Shown here in pieces: positions 34,487 to 44,765 of a DNA stretch of 64,000 nucleotides. The notes under the pieces were generated by a model, which was given only the letters and a program-made list of their open reading frames with translations, searched no databases and had not been told where the DNA came from. The DNA is from Forficula auricularia (taxonomy: Eukaryota; Arthropoda; Insecta; Dermaptera; Forficulidae): assembly GCA_024734495.1 (NCBI GenBank), contig JALMQS010000066.1, forward strand, positions 5,357,582-5,421,581, read 5' to 3'. Made by a program: the position numbers and the translations under genes. Each line of letters opens with the position of its first letter. Position 1 is the first letter of the stretch.

Positions 34487-35193
34487 TTTATGATATTGAT
34501 GTGAGAAGGAGATACACCAGAAGGTCCATCCCCTAAAGGCCTGTATGGGCTGGCTCCTCAATCGTGAAAAGAACACAGTAGAAGGAAAAGAAGCCGGGAT
34601 CACGAGCCAATCTCAGAAACTTAGATGCAATCCAATATCCAATTTACTAAGGTTTTAGGGGCTTCGAGCAGTGGTAAATTCTCCGCGCGAATTTACACAC
34701 CCTTCCTTTATTTCCATCAGATTAAAATTTATACTCGACTAATAACTCATGACACTTGATAAGTAAACCAATTTAAAAAAAATCGTTAATGCCGTTTTGG
34801 AGAAAATCAAAAAAAAACGAAAAATCTTTCATGTAAATGTCAATTGTCCGCCTCCGTGGTGTAATGGTCAGAATAACTGACTGGCAACCCGGAGGTCTCG
34901 GGTTCGATTCCCGGCTATACCCAAACATTTTTTCTGTAAGTATAGGGTCTGGTAATAAAAATTAAGTGGGAGATAAATTTAACCGAATTTATCGCGCGGA
35001 GAATTTACCACTGCTCGAAGCCCCTAAAAACTTAGTAAATTGGATATTGAATTGTATCTAAGTTTCTGAGATTGGCCCGTGATCCCGGCTTCTTTTCCTT
35101 CTACTCTGTTCTTTTCACGATCGTGGGGCCAGCCCATACAGGCCTTTAGGGGATCCACCTTCTGGTGTATCTCCTTCTAACATCAATATCTTA
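34487..35193. mobile_element. Inverted-repeat element enclosing a tRNA-like sequence (707 bp)
   Basis: The left arm 34487-34695 and right arm 34985-35193 are inverted copies: GATATTGATGTGAGAAGGAG against 'ctccttctaacatcaatatc', 'ctaaaggcctg', 'agaagccgggatcac', 'gcttcgagcagtggtaaatt'. A T-run precedes the left arm and a 17-A run follows the right arm. The space between arms (about 290 bp) contains the tRNA-like sequence at 34850-34922. Solo or partial arms occur at 8139-8235 and 8593-8830. Confidence 0.75.
34850..34922 (+). pseudogene. tRNA-like sequence (pol III A and B boxes), non-functional
   Basis: A box TGGTGTAATGG (34857-34867) and B box GGTTCGATTCC (34901-34911) are near consensus with normal spacing, and the T arm TCGGG-TTCGATT-CCCGG pairs. 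A candidate anticodon loop CTGGCAA would give GGC (Ala). However, the acceptor strands (GCCTCCG and CTATACC) and the anticodon stem (ACTGA and CCCGG) do not pair. A six-T pol III terminator follows at 34928-34933. This looks like the promoter head of a tRNA-derived element rather than a working tRNA gene. Confidence 0.6.
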
Positions 35194-35241
35194 AAAAAAA
35201 AAAAAAAAACTTCTAGTGTTCCGATTTCAATGACTAATGTA

Positions 35242-36822
35242 CGAGCCCCGTGCCATCTCAATTGGCCCACCAATATTTTTTCTTTTTAAATAAAATCATG
35301 CTAATTTTTTTAATTTAAATACTTTTTTTTATTATCATTTGGAACAACATTTTAAACAATTTAAAACATTTAACTTAAAATTATTTTTTAATTGTTAAAA
35401 ACAAGGAAAACATACAAAATCCAAAACCTTTACCACTGTGTGATGTCGCCTTTATTTTTAATTACGGCTTGAATTCTTTTGGACAACGTACTTATTAAGT
35501 TTTGACACTCATCTTGAGTGAAAGTATCCCAAATATTTTGAAGTTTGTGTTTTAATTCGACTACGTTTCTAGCTGGTTGTATTCGTAATAGCTTTTTCAT
35601 TGTGTGCCAAAGAGTTTCTATTGGTGACAAGTCGGGACTGTTTGCCACCCACTCCAAAAGTGGAACATTATGATCAGAAAGCCATTTTAAAGATTTTCTT
35701 GATGTATAGCAGGCCGCCCCGTCTTGTTGGAACACAAAATTATTATTATTCTCCAATGCATCTGACTTTGTTGGAAGGAACTATTTTTTTAAAATCTCTA
35801 AATATTTATTTCTGTTTACAATTCAATCAATGAATTGAAGTTTTCCAACACCTATAGCAGACATTGAACCCCATTCCATAACTGAAGCAGGAAATTTTAC
35901 TTTCTTTTTTTAAACAATCTGAATTGAAAGCTTCATTTTTCTGACGAATAACTCTGCTTCGATTGTCCCCAACACAAACTTCAAAACGAGACTCATCACT
36001 CCAATGGACACTATTCCATTCATCACTCGTCCAATTAATGCGACTTTTAGCCCATTTAAGCCGATTTTCTTTTGTTTTAATGTCAAGAGTGGCTTTTCTT
36101 TCGCCTAAAAAAAATTAGTAAAATTATAAAAAAAAATTTTGGAATAAGTTGCAACAAAATTACTAAGTTTTAAAACCTAACTTAAGGGCTTCTCTATGGC
36201 ACGTGGATCTTGAAACACTTCTCCCCACAGCATCGCTCCAAAGTACAGATAATTCACCATAGTTCGAACGCCTGTTTTTCTAATAATTTTCTTCAAATCC
36301 CGCCTATCAGCATCTGATATTTTGGATTTCGACGCATACCGAGGTTTTATAGCTATTTTACCCGTTGTTTTATAAACTCGAATAATATTTCTGACAGTAA
36401 ATTTGATAAATTAACTAGATCGCCAATTTCCGCGTTTGATTTTCCCTTTTAAAATAAATTGATAATAATTGAGCGAATTTTTTCATCAACAACCTTTCCA
36501 CGAGTCATTTTTACTAATAATAAACAAAACAAACTTTCTTTTGTTGGAAAAAGGCAAAGCCTACTTGATTATTCCACATATTCAAAGATTCTTAAAAAAA
36601 AAATCGTGAAAAGAAAAGAACTATCTTTTATATAAAAATATGTTTTTAACAATTAAAAAATAATTTTAAGTTAAATGTTACAATAAAATGTTTTAAATTG
36701 TTTAAAATGTTGTTCCAAATGATAATAAAAATAAATATTTAAATTAAATTTACCGTGAATTAGCATAATTTTATTTAAAAAGAAAAAATATTGCTGGGCC
36801 AATTGAGATGGGGTGGAGCTCG
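35242..36822 (-). mobile_element. Tc1-like transposon (1581 bp), TA-flanked
   Basis: Termini CGAGCCCCGTGCCATCTCAA and, read inward from the right, CGAGCTCCACCCCATCTCAA, extending as about 170-bp inverted repeats (aaccattttaaacaatttaa.. on both sides). TA at 35240-35241 and 36823-36824. Length, TA target and the DD34E transposase inside agree with a nearly complete but inactive Tc1 copy. It sits a few bases inside the left end of a family-2 short element. Confidence 0.93.
35430..36508 (-). pseudogene. Tc1-like DDE (DD34E) transposase, inactivated
   Basis: Start MTRGKVVDEKIRSIIINLF at 36508, then a stop. An HTH-like middle part (...KIAIKPRYASKSKISDADRR...) is in a shifted frame. WTSDEWNSVHWSDESRFEV at about 36030 carries the first catalytic Asp; the longest open piece (35430-35756) carries the second in FQQDGAACYTS and the Glu in SPDLSPIETLWHTMKK. 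It ends ...VIKNKGDITQW at 35430. All three acidic residues of the triad are visible but lie in different frames separated by stops, so the protein cannot be made. Intact relatives have about 340 residues, matching the span. Confidence 0.93.
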
Positions 36823-37375
36823 TATTAGATGAAGGAGAAGGTATCAGCCAAAGATGGAATCACTGGGTTCAATAAAACACCTTTAATAAAACGTTTCGGC
36901 CTGAATTTATTTGCCCATCTTCATTTAATTAGGAGTTATACACAAAATGCGGTACACATATGTGATCGAACCAAGCCTTGTCTAAAATAAAAATTTTTAG
37001 CGTCATGTAAATTTATAACGTGTCTGGACTCAAAAGTTTCAGAATCATTCAGGCTTGATTCGATCACATATGTGTACCGCATTTTGTGTAAACTCCTAAT
37101 TAACTGAAGATGGCCAAATAAATTCAGGCCGAAACGTTTTATTAAAGGTGTTTTAATGGACCCAGTGATTCCATCTTTGACTGATATCTCCTCCTTCATC
37201 TAATACAGTTTCATCACAGCCACGAACTCTAACAATATTCAATGACTAATTATTTATTCCGCCACGCAGAGAGCCTTTACAAAAAAGAAAAACAGATTTT
37301 TTACAAATTATGACACAACTCATCAGCCGACCAAATAAAAACGCCAGATGTTGTGTCTATTAATAATTAGAATAC

Positions 37376-37620
37376 ATGTATATATGGGCGCTAGTAGAAC
37401 ACAACTCCAGAACAGTGGCCAGAGTGTTGGGAGCGCCAACAGCGTCCCGCAACTGTGCAATTGCGATCAATACATTAAAAGAAAAAAATAATAAACAATA
37501 TGGAGAGAAGAAGGAAACATTTTATTTGTTTCATTCATTGACCCTTGAAACCCTGAAGAAGGAGGGAAGAATCCTCCGAAACGTCGGTTTGAAAGGAATG
37601 GGGGAAGGATTCCAATAAAT
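37376..37620 (+). mobile_element. Hammerhead-like element, divergent copy
   Basis: Contains 'gaagaaggaaacattttatt' and the motif CTGAAGA (37553-37559), stem II GGAGG/CCTCC (37561-37565 with 37573-37577, 7-nt loop), GAAA 37578-37581 and GTC 37583-37585. Stem I AAACC (37548-37552) pairs with GGTTT (37586-37590). The 5' part 'ggcgctagtagaacacaac', 'tgttgggagcgccaac' is unlike family 1, so this is another family or a chimera. Ends and TSD not determined. The ORF here crosses the motif and is not a gene. Confidence 0.5.
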
Positions 37621-38164
37621 TACACCTTATTTGATATGTGTTAATTTTTTCTTTCATCCCTACCCCTGCCCTGCCTTCCATTACCTTCAATTAAAATATG
37701 ATAATATTACAATAAAATAAAATAAAATAAATAAAAAGCTTGCTGTACTCCTTTTAGCCTATATCGAGCTTAAGTTTCGAATTTTGTAGCTCTGAAGACT
37801 TATGGTTGCGAAACGCAGGGAGGTACATACATACAAATAAGTACGTACATACGCACTGACCAATGAATTTTTGGTCGCTTTTTGGCCTCTGGGGACCACA
37901 TTATCCGCTTTTTATGTCCTAAATCCGATTTCAAACCATTTAGGGCATCGATTCCTTCCCCCTAGACGTTACAAAAAATTTCAATCTCTGAGATAGAAGC
38001 TTTCATATATAATGCCGATTAGAATTCTGTGAAGACATTTATTTATGTTTGTGCTTAAATATTTTTAAATTAAAAGATTTTGGATCTTACTAGGTTCATT
38101 AATTCATTGTCTGGTTCGGTCAAAGTATCTTATCAACATTACTCATAATATTTTTACAATATAT
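37621..38164. other. Dispersed-repeat debris
   Basis: Has an (AATAA)n tract at 37710-37733, the 'gagcttaagtttcgaattt...tatggttgcgaaacgca' repeat shared with 34256-34304, and a CATA tract followed by 'ggtcgctttttggcctctgg' as at 28081-28120. Confidence 0.5.
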
Positions 38165-38580
38165 GAGCTAGCTCAAAAACTAGTGTGAATATTAAAACTA
38201 AATTTCACAAATAGTTTTGGTGTAGTGAGATTAAGAGCTGATTAGATTTTGGTGTATATCGACCCAAAATTAAGGGGGTGGAGGAGGGGGGGGTTAAAAT
38301 TTAAAATTATAATATTTACAAACTAAAAAAACAAGAAAAATGAAATATACTATAAAATGAACCTATAATGACGAAAATGTTTTTTTTTCTGGCGCCAAAA
38401 TTAGGGGGGTATAGGGTCAAAAAAATGAAAATATAGGACCTTGTACCAAACTCAACAAAATTTTGTATACATAATCAGTGGGCTACCAGAAAACTAAAAA
38501 TGCAAAAACTAACTGCCGAAAATGGGGGGGGGGCAAAAATGAAAATCTAGGCTCTTCTACCAAACTCATCCAGAAGTGTA
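38165..38580 (+). repeat. Fourth copy of the 'gctcaaaaact' repeat head
   Basis: Matches the first 250 bp of the tandem units at 24886, 28440 and 31205 ('gattaagagctgattagatt', 'acaagaaaaatgaaatatac'), then continues with two G-run subrepeats ending 'aaaatgaaaatctaggctct' like 31720-31930. G runs at 38284-38294 and 38524-38532. Confidence 0.7.
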
Positions 38581-38829
38581 TGGTAAAGTCAAGTGAATGG
38601 CCACATCAGAACGTGTTAATTTATTTTGAGGGTAATATTGTATTTCTATTTTTTAATTTTACTTAAACATAAAATTCTTGATAAATTATTTTTATTTATT
38701 TTAAAATTCTTCATGACAATGTGATTAATCCTTATCAAAGTACATACATCCAACTTATTTCCTAATATTTCATTCTATTTTAAATATATAAACTTTTTTA
38801 AAATTATATTTATATTTATTTAATTTCAG

Positions 38830-39005
38830 GTTGTGATGATGAGACAAATAATGAAGATTTTAGAACATACTGACAATGAGAACAATAAGGATGAAGAAAA
38901 AGTGATGATGATGATGATAATGATTTAGAACATACTGACAATGAGAACAATAAGGATGAAGAAAAAAGTGATGATGATGATGATAATGATCATTATGATG
39001 ATTGA
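38830..39005 (+). CDS. Candidate terminal exon with a duplicated acidic tail
   Basis: A good acceptor (pyrimidine-rich AT tract, TTTAATTTCAG) precedes an open frame VVMMRQIMKILEHTDNENNK. Then a 65/66-bp unit is repeated in tandem (38860-38924 and 38925-38990). In the second copy it encodes LEHTDNENNKDEEK-S-DDDDDND, then HYDD and TGA at 39003-39005. The first copy has five A's where the second has six (gaagaaaaagtg vs gaagaaaaaagtg), which shifts the frame and creates an early stop. If that base is an assembly or sequencing slip, the exon stays open to the end with two acidic repeats. Whether it belongs to the gene at 33465-33869 is unknown; the phase of that gene's last exon does not join it simply. 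Confidence 0.35.
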
Positions 39006-39132
39006 GTTGATTTCCCAGATGTTTCCTTCTTGTAAAATGAAATATCATACCTATTATATTATTTATTCGTGTATTATTAAATTAACTATTTATTTTGGCA
39101 ATTTTAGTTTTTATTTTATTTTTAATTAATTA

Positions 39133-39788
39133 CACTGCTCGACAAAGATTAAACAAAAATTTCCCCAGGTAAACCTAACAATGGATTCTAGTAGAGTTTT
39201 TTATGCTGATTCTCATCCAATTTCCCGATTTTTTACAACACGTCAGAGTTTTGAGATATTATCGGTTAAAATGACGAAAAAAGGCCATTTTGACCTATGT
39301 TCGAGTCCCATTAGATATTAAACATCAATATTTGAAATCAAAATATTTTGTTACCGTAATAGAAAATAGCTTTCTCTTTGATTTTCAAATTACCACTTGT
39401 TTTTAGCTCAATTAGAACTCGAGTTATAGCTAAAAGACTAAAAACTTATGTTTTTATCTATGTTTATTATCCTTTAAAATCACGTAGTTTTAGTTTTTTA
39501 GATATAACTCGAGTTATAATTGAGCTAAAAACAAATGGTAATTTGAACATCAAAGAGGAAGCTGTTTTCTATTACGTCAACAAAATATTTTGATTTCAAA
39601 TATTGCTGTTTAATATTTAATGGGACTCGAAAATAGGTCAAAATGGCCTTCTTTGGTCATTTTGACCGATAATATCTCAAAACTCTGACGTGTTGTAAAA
39701 AATTGGGAAATTGCATGATAATCAGCATATAAAACTCTGCCGGAATCCATTCTTAGATTTACGGGGAGAAATTTTTTGTCGAACAGTG
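39133..39788. mobile_element. Foldback element with TTA target site (656 bp)
   Basis: Termini CACTGCTCGACAAAG and (read inward) CACTGTTCGACAAAA, with long arms. 'caacacgtcagagttttgag' faces 'ctcaaaactctgacgtgttg', 'caaaatattttgtta' faces 'aacaaaatattttg', and 'gaactcgagttata' faces 'tataactcgagttata'. The whole element is nearly palindromic. TTA lies on both sides (39130-39132 and 39789-39791), compatible with a 3-bp TWA target as in PIF/Harbinger elements; TA alone would fit a Tc1/mariner type. Internal ORFs on both strands are mirror images of the palindrome. Confidence 0.75.
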
Positions 39789-39923
39789 TTATAATATAAC
39801 ACAATGACAAAAAAATTGGCATCGATAAATAATTATTTGAGTTCCAGAGAATGTAATTTAAATTCAGTTTACATACGAGCAAGTTAATGCAGGTTTTTCC
39901 TCGGCCTCGTATAAATTTCAATT

Positions 39924-40631
39924 TGATACCGGGTAACACCTAGATGGACCATATCTTTTTTCGCTCTCTTGGTTCAGGATGGAGAATCAGCTGGACCTCA
40001 ATGGTTCTAATAAAACGGTAGTCTGGCTAAGTATTCTCAAAAATTTCGCTTTATAAAAATATCTTTGAATTTCTTAAAGATTAATTTAATTAATTTGATA
40101 ATTTCTATATTTGTATAAATATACTAGAAAAACAAATTTATTTATAATTTGTTAAAAATTCCGTTTAGTAGATTTGCTCGCGAATCTACTCCGCGGAATT
40201 CTAAATTAATTTGTATCATCTCTCTATGTAAGAATAGACTTGTAAAAAGCGTCTGAATCGAGGGAGTAATATATAAGAACTTGAGATGCCATGTCCCTCT
40301 AGGTGGTCCGTGGTGGGGTATCATGCGGGCTATACGCGGATTGATACCGGGTAACACCTAGATGGACCATATCTTTTTTCGCTCTCTTGGTTCAGGATGG
40401 AGAATCAGCTGGACCTCAATGGTTCTAATAAAACGGTAGTCTGGCTAAGTATTCTCAAAAATTTCGCTTTATAAAAATATCTTTGAATTTCTTAAAGATT
40501 AATTTAATTAATTTGATAATTTCTATATTTTCTATAAATATACTAGAAAAACAAATTTATTTATAATTTGTTAAAAATTCCGTTTAGTAGATTTGCTCGC
40601 GAATCTACTCCGCGGAATTCTAAATTAATTT
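39924..40631 (+). repeat. Near-identical tandem repeat, period 418 bp
   Basis: About 290 bp starting TGATACCGGGTAACACCTAG occurs at 39924-40212 and 40342-40631 with essentially one difference ('atttgtataaa' vs 'atttctataaa' plus a short indel). The 129 bp between them ends with 'ctaggtggtccgtggtggg', which is partly inverted to the start of the repeat (cacctagatggacc). The near-identity means the duplication is recent, or is an assembly artefact. An LTR pair was considered but TG...CA ends are not present. Confidence 0.85.
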
Positions 40632-41094
40632 AAATTTCAAGGATGATAATACATGAGCATCGACCGAAAAGGGTGGCAAAAGTGGCTCCTGCTACCAGGG
40701 GGTAGCGAGCTAGCGGGGGTGAGGGTCAAGGGGTACAATGCCCCGGGCGCCACTCTTGGAGAAGCCGCCGTGAAAATAAAATATTTTTGTGTTTATTTCA
40801 CTTAATTAAGGGGTTCGCGACTGTTTTCATTTTTATAAGAAAATTCTCAAATTTTTACCATCGAATCATTGATGTATTAAATATTTATTCCCAAAATTTG
40901 AAGTTGATCGTCTGTCCCATTACTGAGAAATAAATGATTAAAAATTGTCCTTTTAACATGGAAGTAAATGGACCGAGCTTTTAAAAGGTATAACTTCTAT
41001 ACTAATTATACTATTTTCAACAAATTTATACAGGTCAATAATTCAACTTTTATGAATCGAATGATACATTATTTGATAGATTTGACAGTCTAGT
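40632..41094. other. Unassigned; GC-rich element-like patch
   Basis: 40667-40770 is GC-rich ('gctaccagggggtagcgagc', 'caatgccccgggcgccac') and resembles the inner flank of hAT-type ends, but no matching partner was found. Confidence 0.4.
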
Positions 41095-41109
41095 TAATTA
41101 GTTATTCAT

Positions 41110-41324
41110 TTTTTTTATTTATTTAATGTCACCGGGAACAAAGCCCATTTAGACAGCACATAAATAGAGTGTTAGTAGGGTTAGTAAGGAGCCGAGTTTT
41201 CATCTGATAGAAATTTTTATTTGCCAGCCTGGATCGAACCCCCGGAACTCCACTTCAACATCGTCATAATCGATCGATGCCGAAGCGAAGCCAGTGCGTT
41301 AGCTGACTGAGCTACCCGACTCCC
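41110..41324 (-). mobile_element. tRNA-derived SINE (215 bp, perfect 15-bp TSD)
   Basis: TAATTAGTTATTCAT flanks both sides exactly (41095-41109 and 41325-41339). On the minus strand the head reads GGGAGTCGGGTAGCTCAGTC, with an A box TAGCTCAGTCAGCT and a B box GGTTCGATCC. It is followed by a tRNA-unrelated body (ctggcaaataaaaatttcta, ctaaatgggctttgttcccg) and a tail of A's with TAAA repeats (plus-strand 41109-41130). Identical target duplications indicate a fairly young insertion by a LINE machinery. It carries its own pol III promoter but no protein. Confidence 0.92.
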
Positions 41325-41339
41325 TAATTAGTTATTCAT

Positions 41340-42192
41340 AAATGTAAAAAAAATAAAAAGTTATTTGTAGCCAACAGAATATAACAAAAGCACTAGTGTC
41401 GAATTCCAACTCTATTTCTTGAAATCGTTTTTGTGTTAAATAAATGTTTTTATCTCAATATTCTTTTTATTAATATTATCAAAACAAAGGTTTTTATTCG
41501 AAATTAACCTCATTATTAACAAATTTAGTAGCCAGAGGTTGTCACTCTGCAGAAATACAAAAGATTTTTTCGAAAATCCACCAGATAAATAAGCTGTCCC
41601 GGGCTTCCTTAAACTAGAAAACGAAAACAAATGCTATTTAATTTTTGAGTTTTCTTTATTGATTACACCATCAACAAAGTTACTCATTAAAGAATGATTT
41701 TTGTGATTTTTTTTGAATTTTATATTAAAAGTAGTCTTTATAGAAAATTTGACATTTTTAGCGCCAGTAATTCCGGAGAAATCGTGATGAAACCAAATGA
41801 AATTCTTTTTCCTTATTTCACTAAATTTCGAATTTGAATTTAAAAAAAAAACCTTGGCATTTTACTTCTTAAAACTTAAGCCTCATACCAAATTTCAGAT
41901 TATTACCTCCAGTACCTATAGTTCCGTAGAAATCGCGATCTCTTAAAATGAAATTATTAAAAAAAAACACACAATTTTATTGTCACAATCTTTGATTTTA
42001 GTACAAAATATGTTTATATTGCATGTCAGAAGGCTTTATTTTAATTAGGAAATTTTTTTTGTCTAATTTATAGTTTTTACCTCTTTTCTATTCTTTCTTT
42101 ATTTTCCACAAGAAAATATCAATAAATTTGATGCATTTTTTTATTCTGAACATCTTTTGTATTTGGACTTTTGATCTAAAATTAATAGGAAA
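41340..42192. other. Unassigned AT-rich DNA
   Basis: Nothing recognised. The reverse ORF 41436-41630 has no motif. Confidence 0.5.
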
Positions 42193-42288
42193 CCCAGGTA
42201 ACACACAATATCCTCAGAATATTCTAAGAAGATTTAAATGTCCTTAGAATATCCTTAGAATATTCTGAGGATATTGTGGTTACCTGGG
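42193..42288. repeat. Palindromic micro-element (96 bp)
   Basis: CCCAGGTAAC at the left and GTTACCTGGG at the right; the arms continue as 'acaatatcctcagaatattc' facing 'gaatattctgaggatattgt', with the words TCCTTAGAAT repeated in the loop. Could be a very short MITE. Confidence 0.7.
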
Positions 42289-44668
42289 AAAATATCTATC
42301 TATTTGAAATGTTTAGAGGAATTATCAAATGAACACTGAAAAAGTATTTAAAATGGTGGTTCGATTACCAACGCTTGCTAATAATAATATTCATAATTCT
42401 TCTGAACATTTCAAATGCGAAAAATAGTCCTAATATGCGTTTGACGTCACGCCATTTTATACTTTTTTGCCACCTTTTGAAGTATTTTTTTTTCTGAAAA
42501 TCTTTATCTATCACTGCTGCCGTTACAATACAAATGTATTATTTACAGTACAATAGTACCTACATTAATATTAAAATAATTTAGTTTCTGGTACATTTCA
42601 TAAAATATCTCAAAGATAGTACATTTATGAAACATTACAGTCCTAAAAAATATAAACTTTAAAATATCAATATAAAGAACGGATAGATGACGCTATACAA
42701 AGTAAGTTCTAAATGTCCTCTTATTTTTATTAAAAGTATTGCCCCCTATAACAGATAGCAGCTTTTCAAATTTGATAACTTCAAAAATACAAAAATGAAT
42801 AAACTACAAAAATAATAAATGAAAAAATTTGACCATATGTTACGAAAAAAAATGTATCTCTTGTCAACATACATTTTTCAATAATAATCATAGACAGAAA
42901 GAACAGCCGTGTCTACTAAAAAATGTATAGTATTGTTAAGATATAATTTATACGAAACTAAAAAAGTATGTGATTCGATTTTAGGATTACTAGAATTAGA
43001 TAATGGTAGTTCTACAGAGGGTATTTTATAAAATTTTAAGAGATTATTTAGTTTCTTTGGGAGTTAATTTAGAAAATCTAGCTGGATTCTCTGCAGATTA
43101 TTATTTTGAGTAACCATTATATTTCCTGTTTTCCTTTTTATATTTTAATACGTTAATATACAAAAATAATTAAGTGACTCGATTTTTATTCCGTTACAGT
43201 ACATTTTACTAAAATGAATAGTACATTCGAATAAAAACTCACGGTAGCACTGAAATGAATCCATGTCAATAACAATATTGTAATAGAATTAACTGAACTA
43301 AATACTCGTATACTTTTGAAGTTAACACTTATACCGTTTGTTATTCAGGGGTATCTACTCCCCTAGTTTCATGACTCCCTCCCCCAAGCTTCATTAAAAG
43401 TACTCCTCCCCACTTTCATGAAAAGTAACTCCTCTCCCCCCTTACAAATAGAGGAATAACAGCAGGCATACTACTCTAAAACTTTTTCCCTAGGAAAAGT
43501 ATTGTTGTATTTCGCTAATGTATTTACAATTTTAGGCCTATTAGTTGTAGCAGTATAATTTATTCACTTTCAAGAATTAGAAAAGGTTTTTTATTACCTT
43601 TTTGTTAAACTGACTAGACGGGGACTGTCCCACATTGGACAATCTTTTGTCTTTTGTATTAAAAAATTTATATTTATTATTTATTCATATTTTTACAAAG
43701 TCGATGTTGAATTTTAGCGACACTAGCGCCCGTCTGATATACTTTTGTGATCATGCTAATGTGGAATATATGCGCTTTCCAGGCTACAGCAAAACGAGAT
43801 AGTTAAAGTAGATTTCATTCTTCAATTCGAAAGAGTTATAAAACTATATTCTCCTTTAAAACATATTTTTTTGTCTACTGATAAGTGATAACTGTCCAAA
43901 TATTATCTGATTGCATTGGATAAAGTAAAATGGGGGAAATGGCTTGGCAGCCTTTTTTTTAGCATACCCTTAACTGATCTGTTAAGATAGTTGTCTAAAT
44001 ATCAGGGGTTTCCATTATACGAGGTGTAGCTATTAAATGAAGGGACTGTGCTATAGAAACGTTGAATTCTATATTGGAAGTGAATACTTGTGAGGGATTT
44101 TGCAACAACATATCACAAAATAATGAATTATTGAAAAAAGTTCATATTTCATAGGAAAAGTACGAGTGATTGATTTTTTATTTTTTATGTTGATGTTTTA
44201 ATTTTATCTATGAATGCTCTTTATTCCATTATGGTTTATATATGATAATAAAATAATTATTTATCTACATACAGATTCATGTCCTACATTAAATTGTGAA
44301 ACATCTGGTCCCTTTACCTTTTGTTTAAGTTTTATAGCAGATTTTTAGCATATAATGATAATTTTGTTACAATTCTCAAAACCCCCACGAGAAATATTGA
44401 TGACGCACTCTGCGTATTAATTAAGCTAATGCTAGAGTATATAGAACAGACAATAAAGATTCGCATAGATGTCGTATACATATAACTCCAAAACTGTTCA
44501 AAAATAAAATAAAAATATTATAATACATGTAAATACTAAATATATTTATTAAATTAAATCTTCAATTTTATTATTCTTTAGATCCAATTAAAAAAGAAAG
44601 ATATTATACTTCTATCAGCTCTTTTATTGTCGTAATCAAGTGTATTTCTGTGACTTAAATAAAGGAGG
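42289..44668. other. Unassigned AT-rich DNA with a small C-rich tandem
   Basis: At 43345-43440 a unit of about 30 bp ('ttcat.aaaagtactcctcccc') is repeated three times. No genes, tRNAs or element ends were recognised in the remaining 2.3 kb. Confidence 0.5.
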
Positions 44669-44765
44669 CCCTAGACGGTCAATCTTTTGATCAAAATGAT
44701 TGAGTCAAGGATGATTGACCGTCTAGGAACCCGTTTGATGATTGAGTCAATCATTGACGGTGATT
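44669..44765. repeat. Inverted repeat abutting the second gap
   Basis: CCTAGACGGTCAATC (44671-44685) faces GATTGACCGTCTAGG (44714-44728) around 'ttttgatcaaaatgattgag'. The words GATTGA(G/C) recur up to the gap edge. This is probably the left part of a palindromic element whose other half fell into the gap. Confidence 0.65.

Larger units (their letters stand above)
35239..37237 (+). mobile_element. Family-2 short element (13-bp TSD) interrupted by Tc1
   Basis: TTCAATGACTAAT flanks the whole composite (35226-35238 and 37238-37250). After removing the Tc1 element (35242-36822) and its duplicated TA, the remaining element runs from 'tattagatgaagg' (36823) to 'cacgaactctaacaata' (37237), the same two ends as the 9713-10023 insertion in the other orientation. 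It contains inverted ribozyme-like motifs: plus strand CTGAAGA 37104-37110, stem II GGCC/GGCC (37112-37115 with 37127-37130), GAAA 37131-37134. The minus-strand copy (about 36887-36925) has lost the first core C. Confidence 0.7.

Noticed and set aside
34850..34922. Functional tRNA-Ala(GGC)
   Set aside because: A and B boxes are fine, but the acceptor and anticodon stems do not pair, so it is annotated as a tRNA-like pseudogene.
38860..39048. His/Tyr-rich minus-strand ORF (HHHH, FFFH repeats)
   Set aside because: Antisense reading of GAT/ATG repeats of the candidate acidic exon.
39924..40631. Short LTR (TRIM) pair
   Set aside because: Repeats lack TG...CA ends, a primer-binding site and a polypurine tract. 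A simple tandem duplication explains them better.
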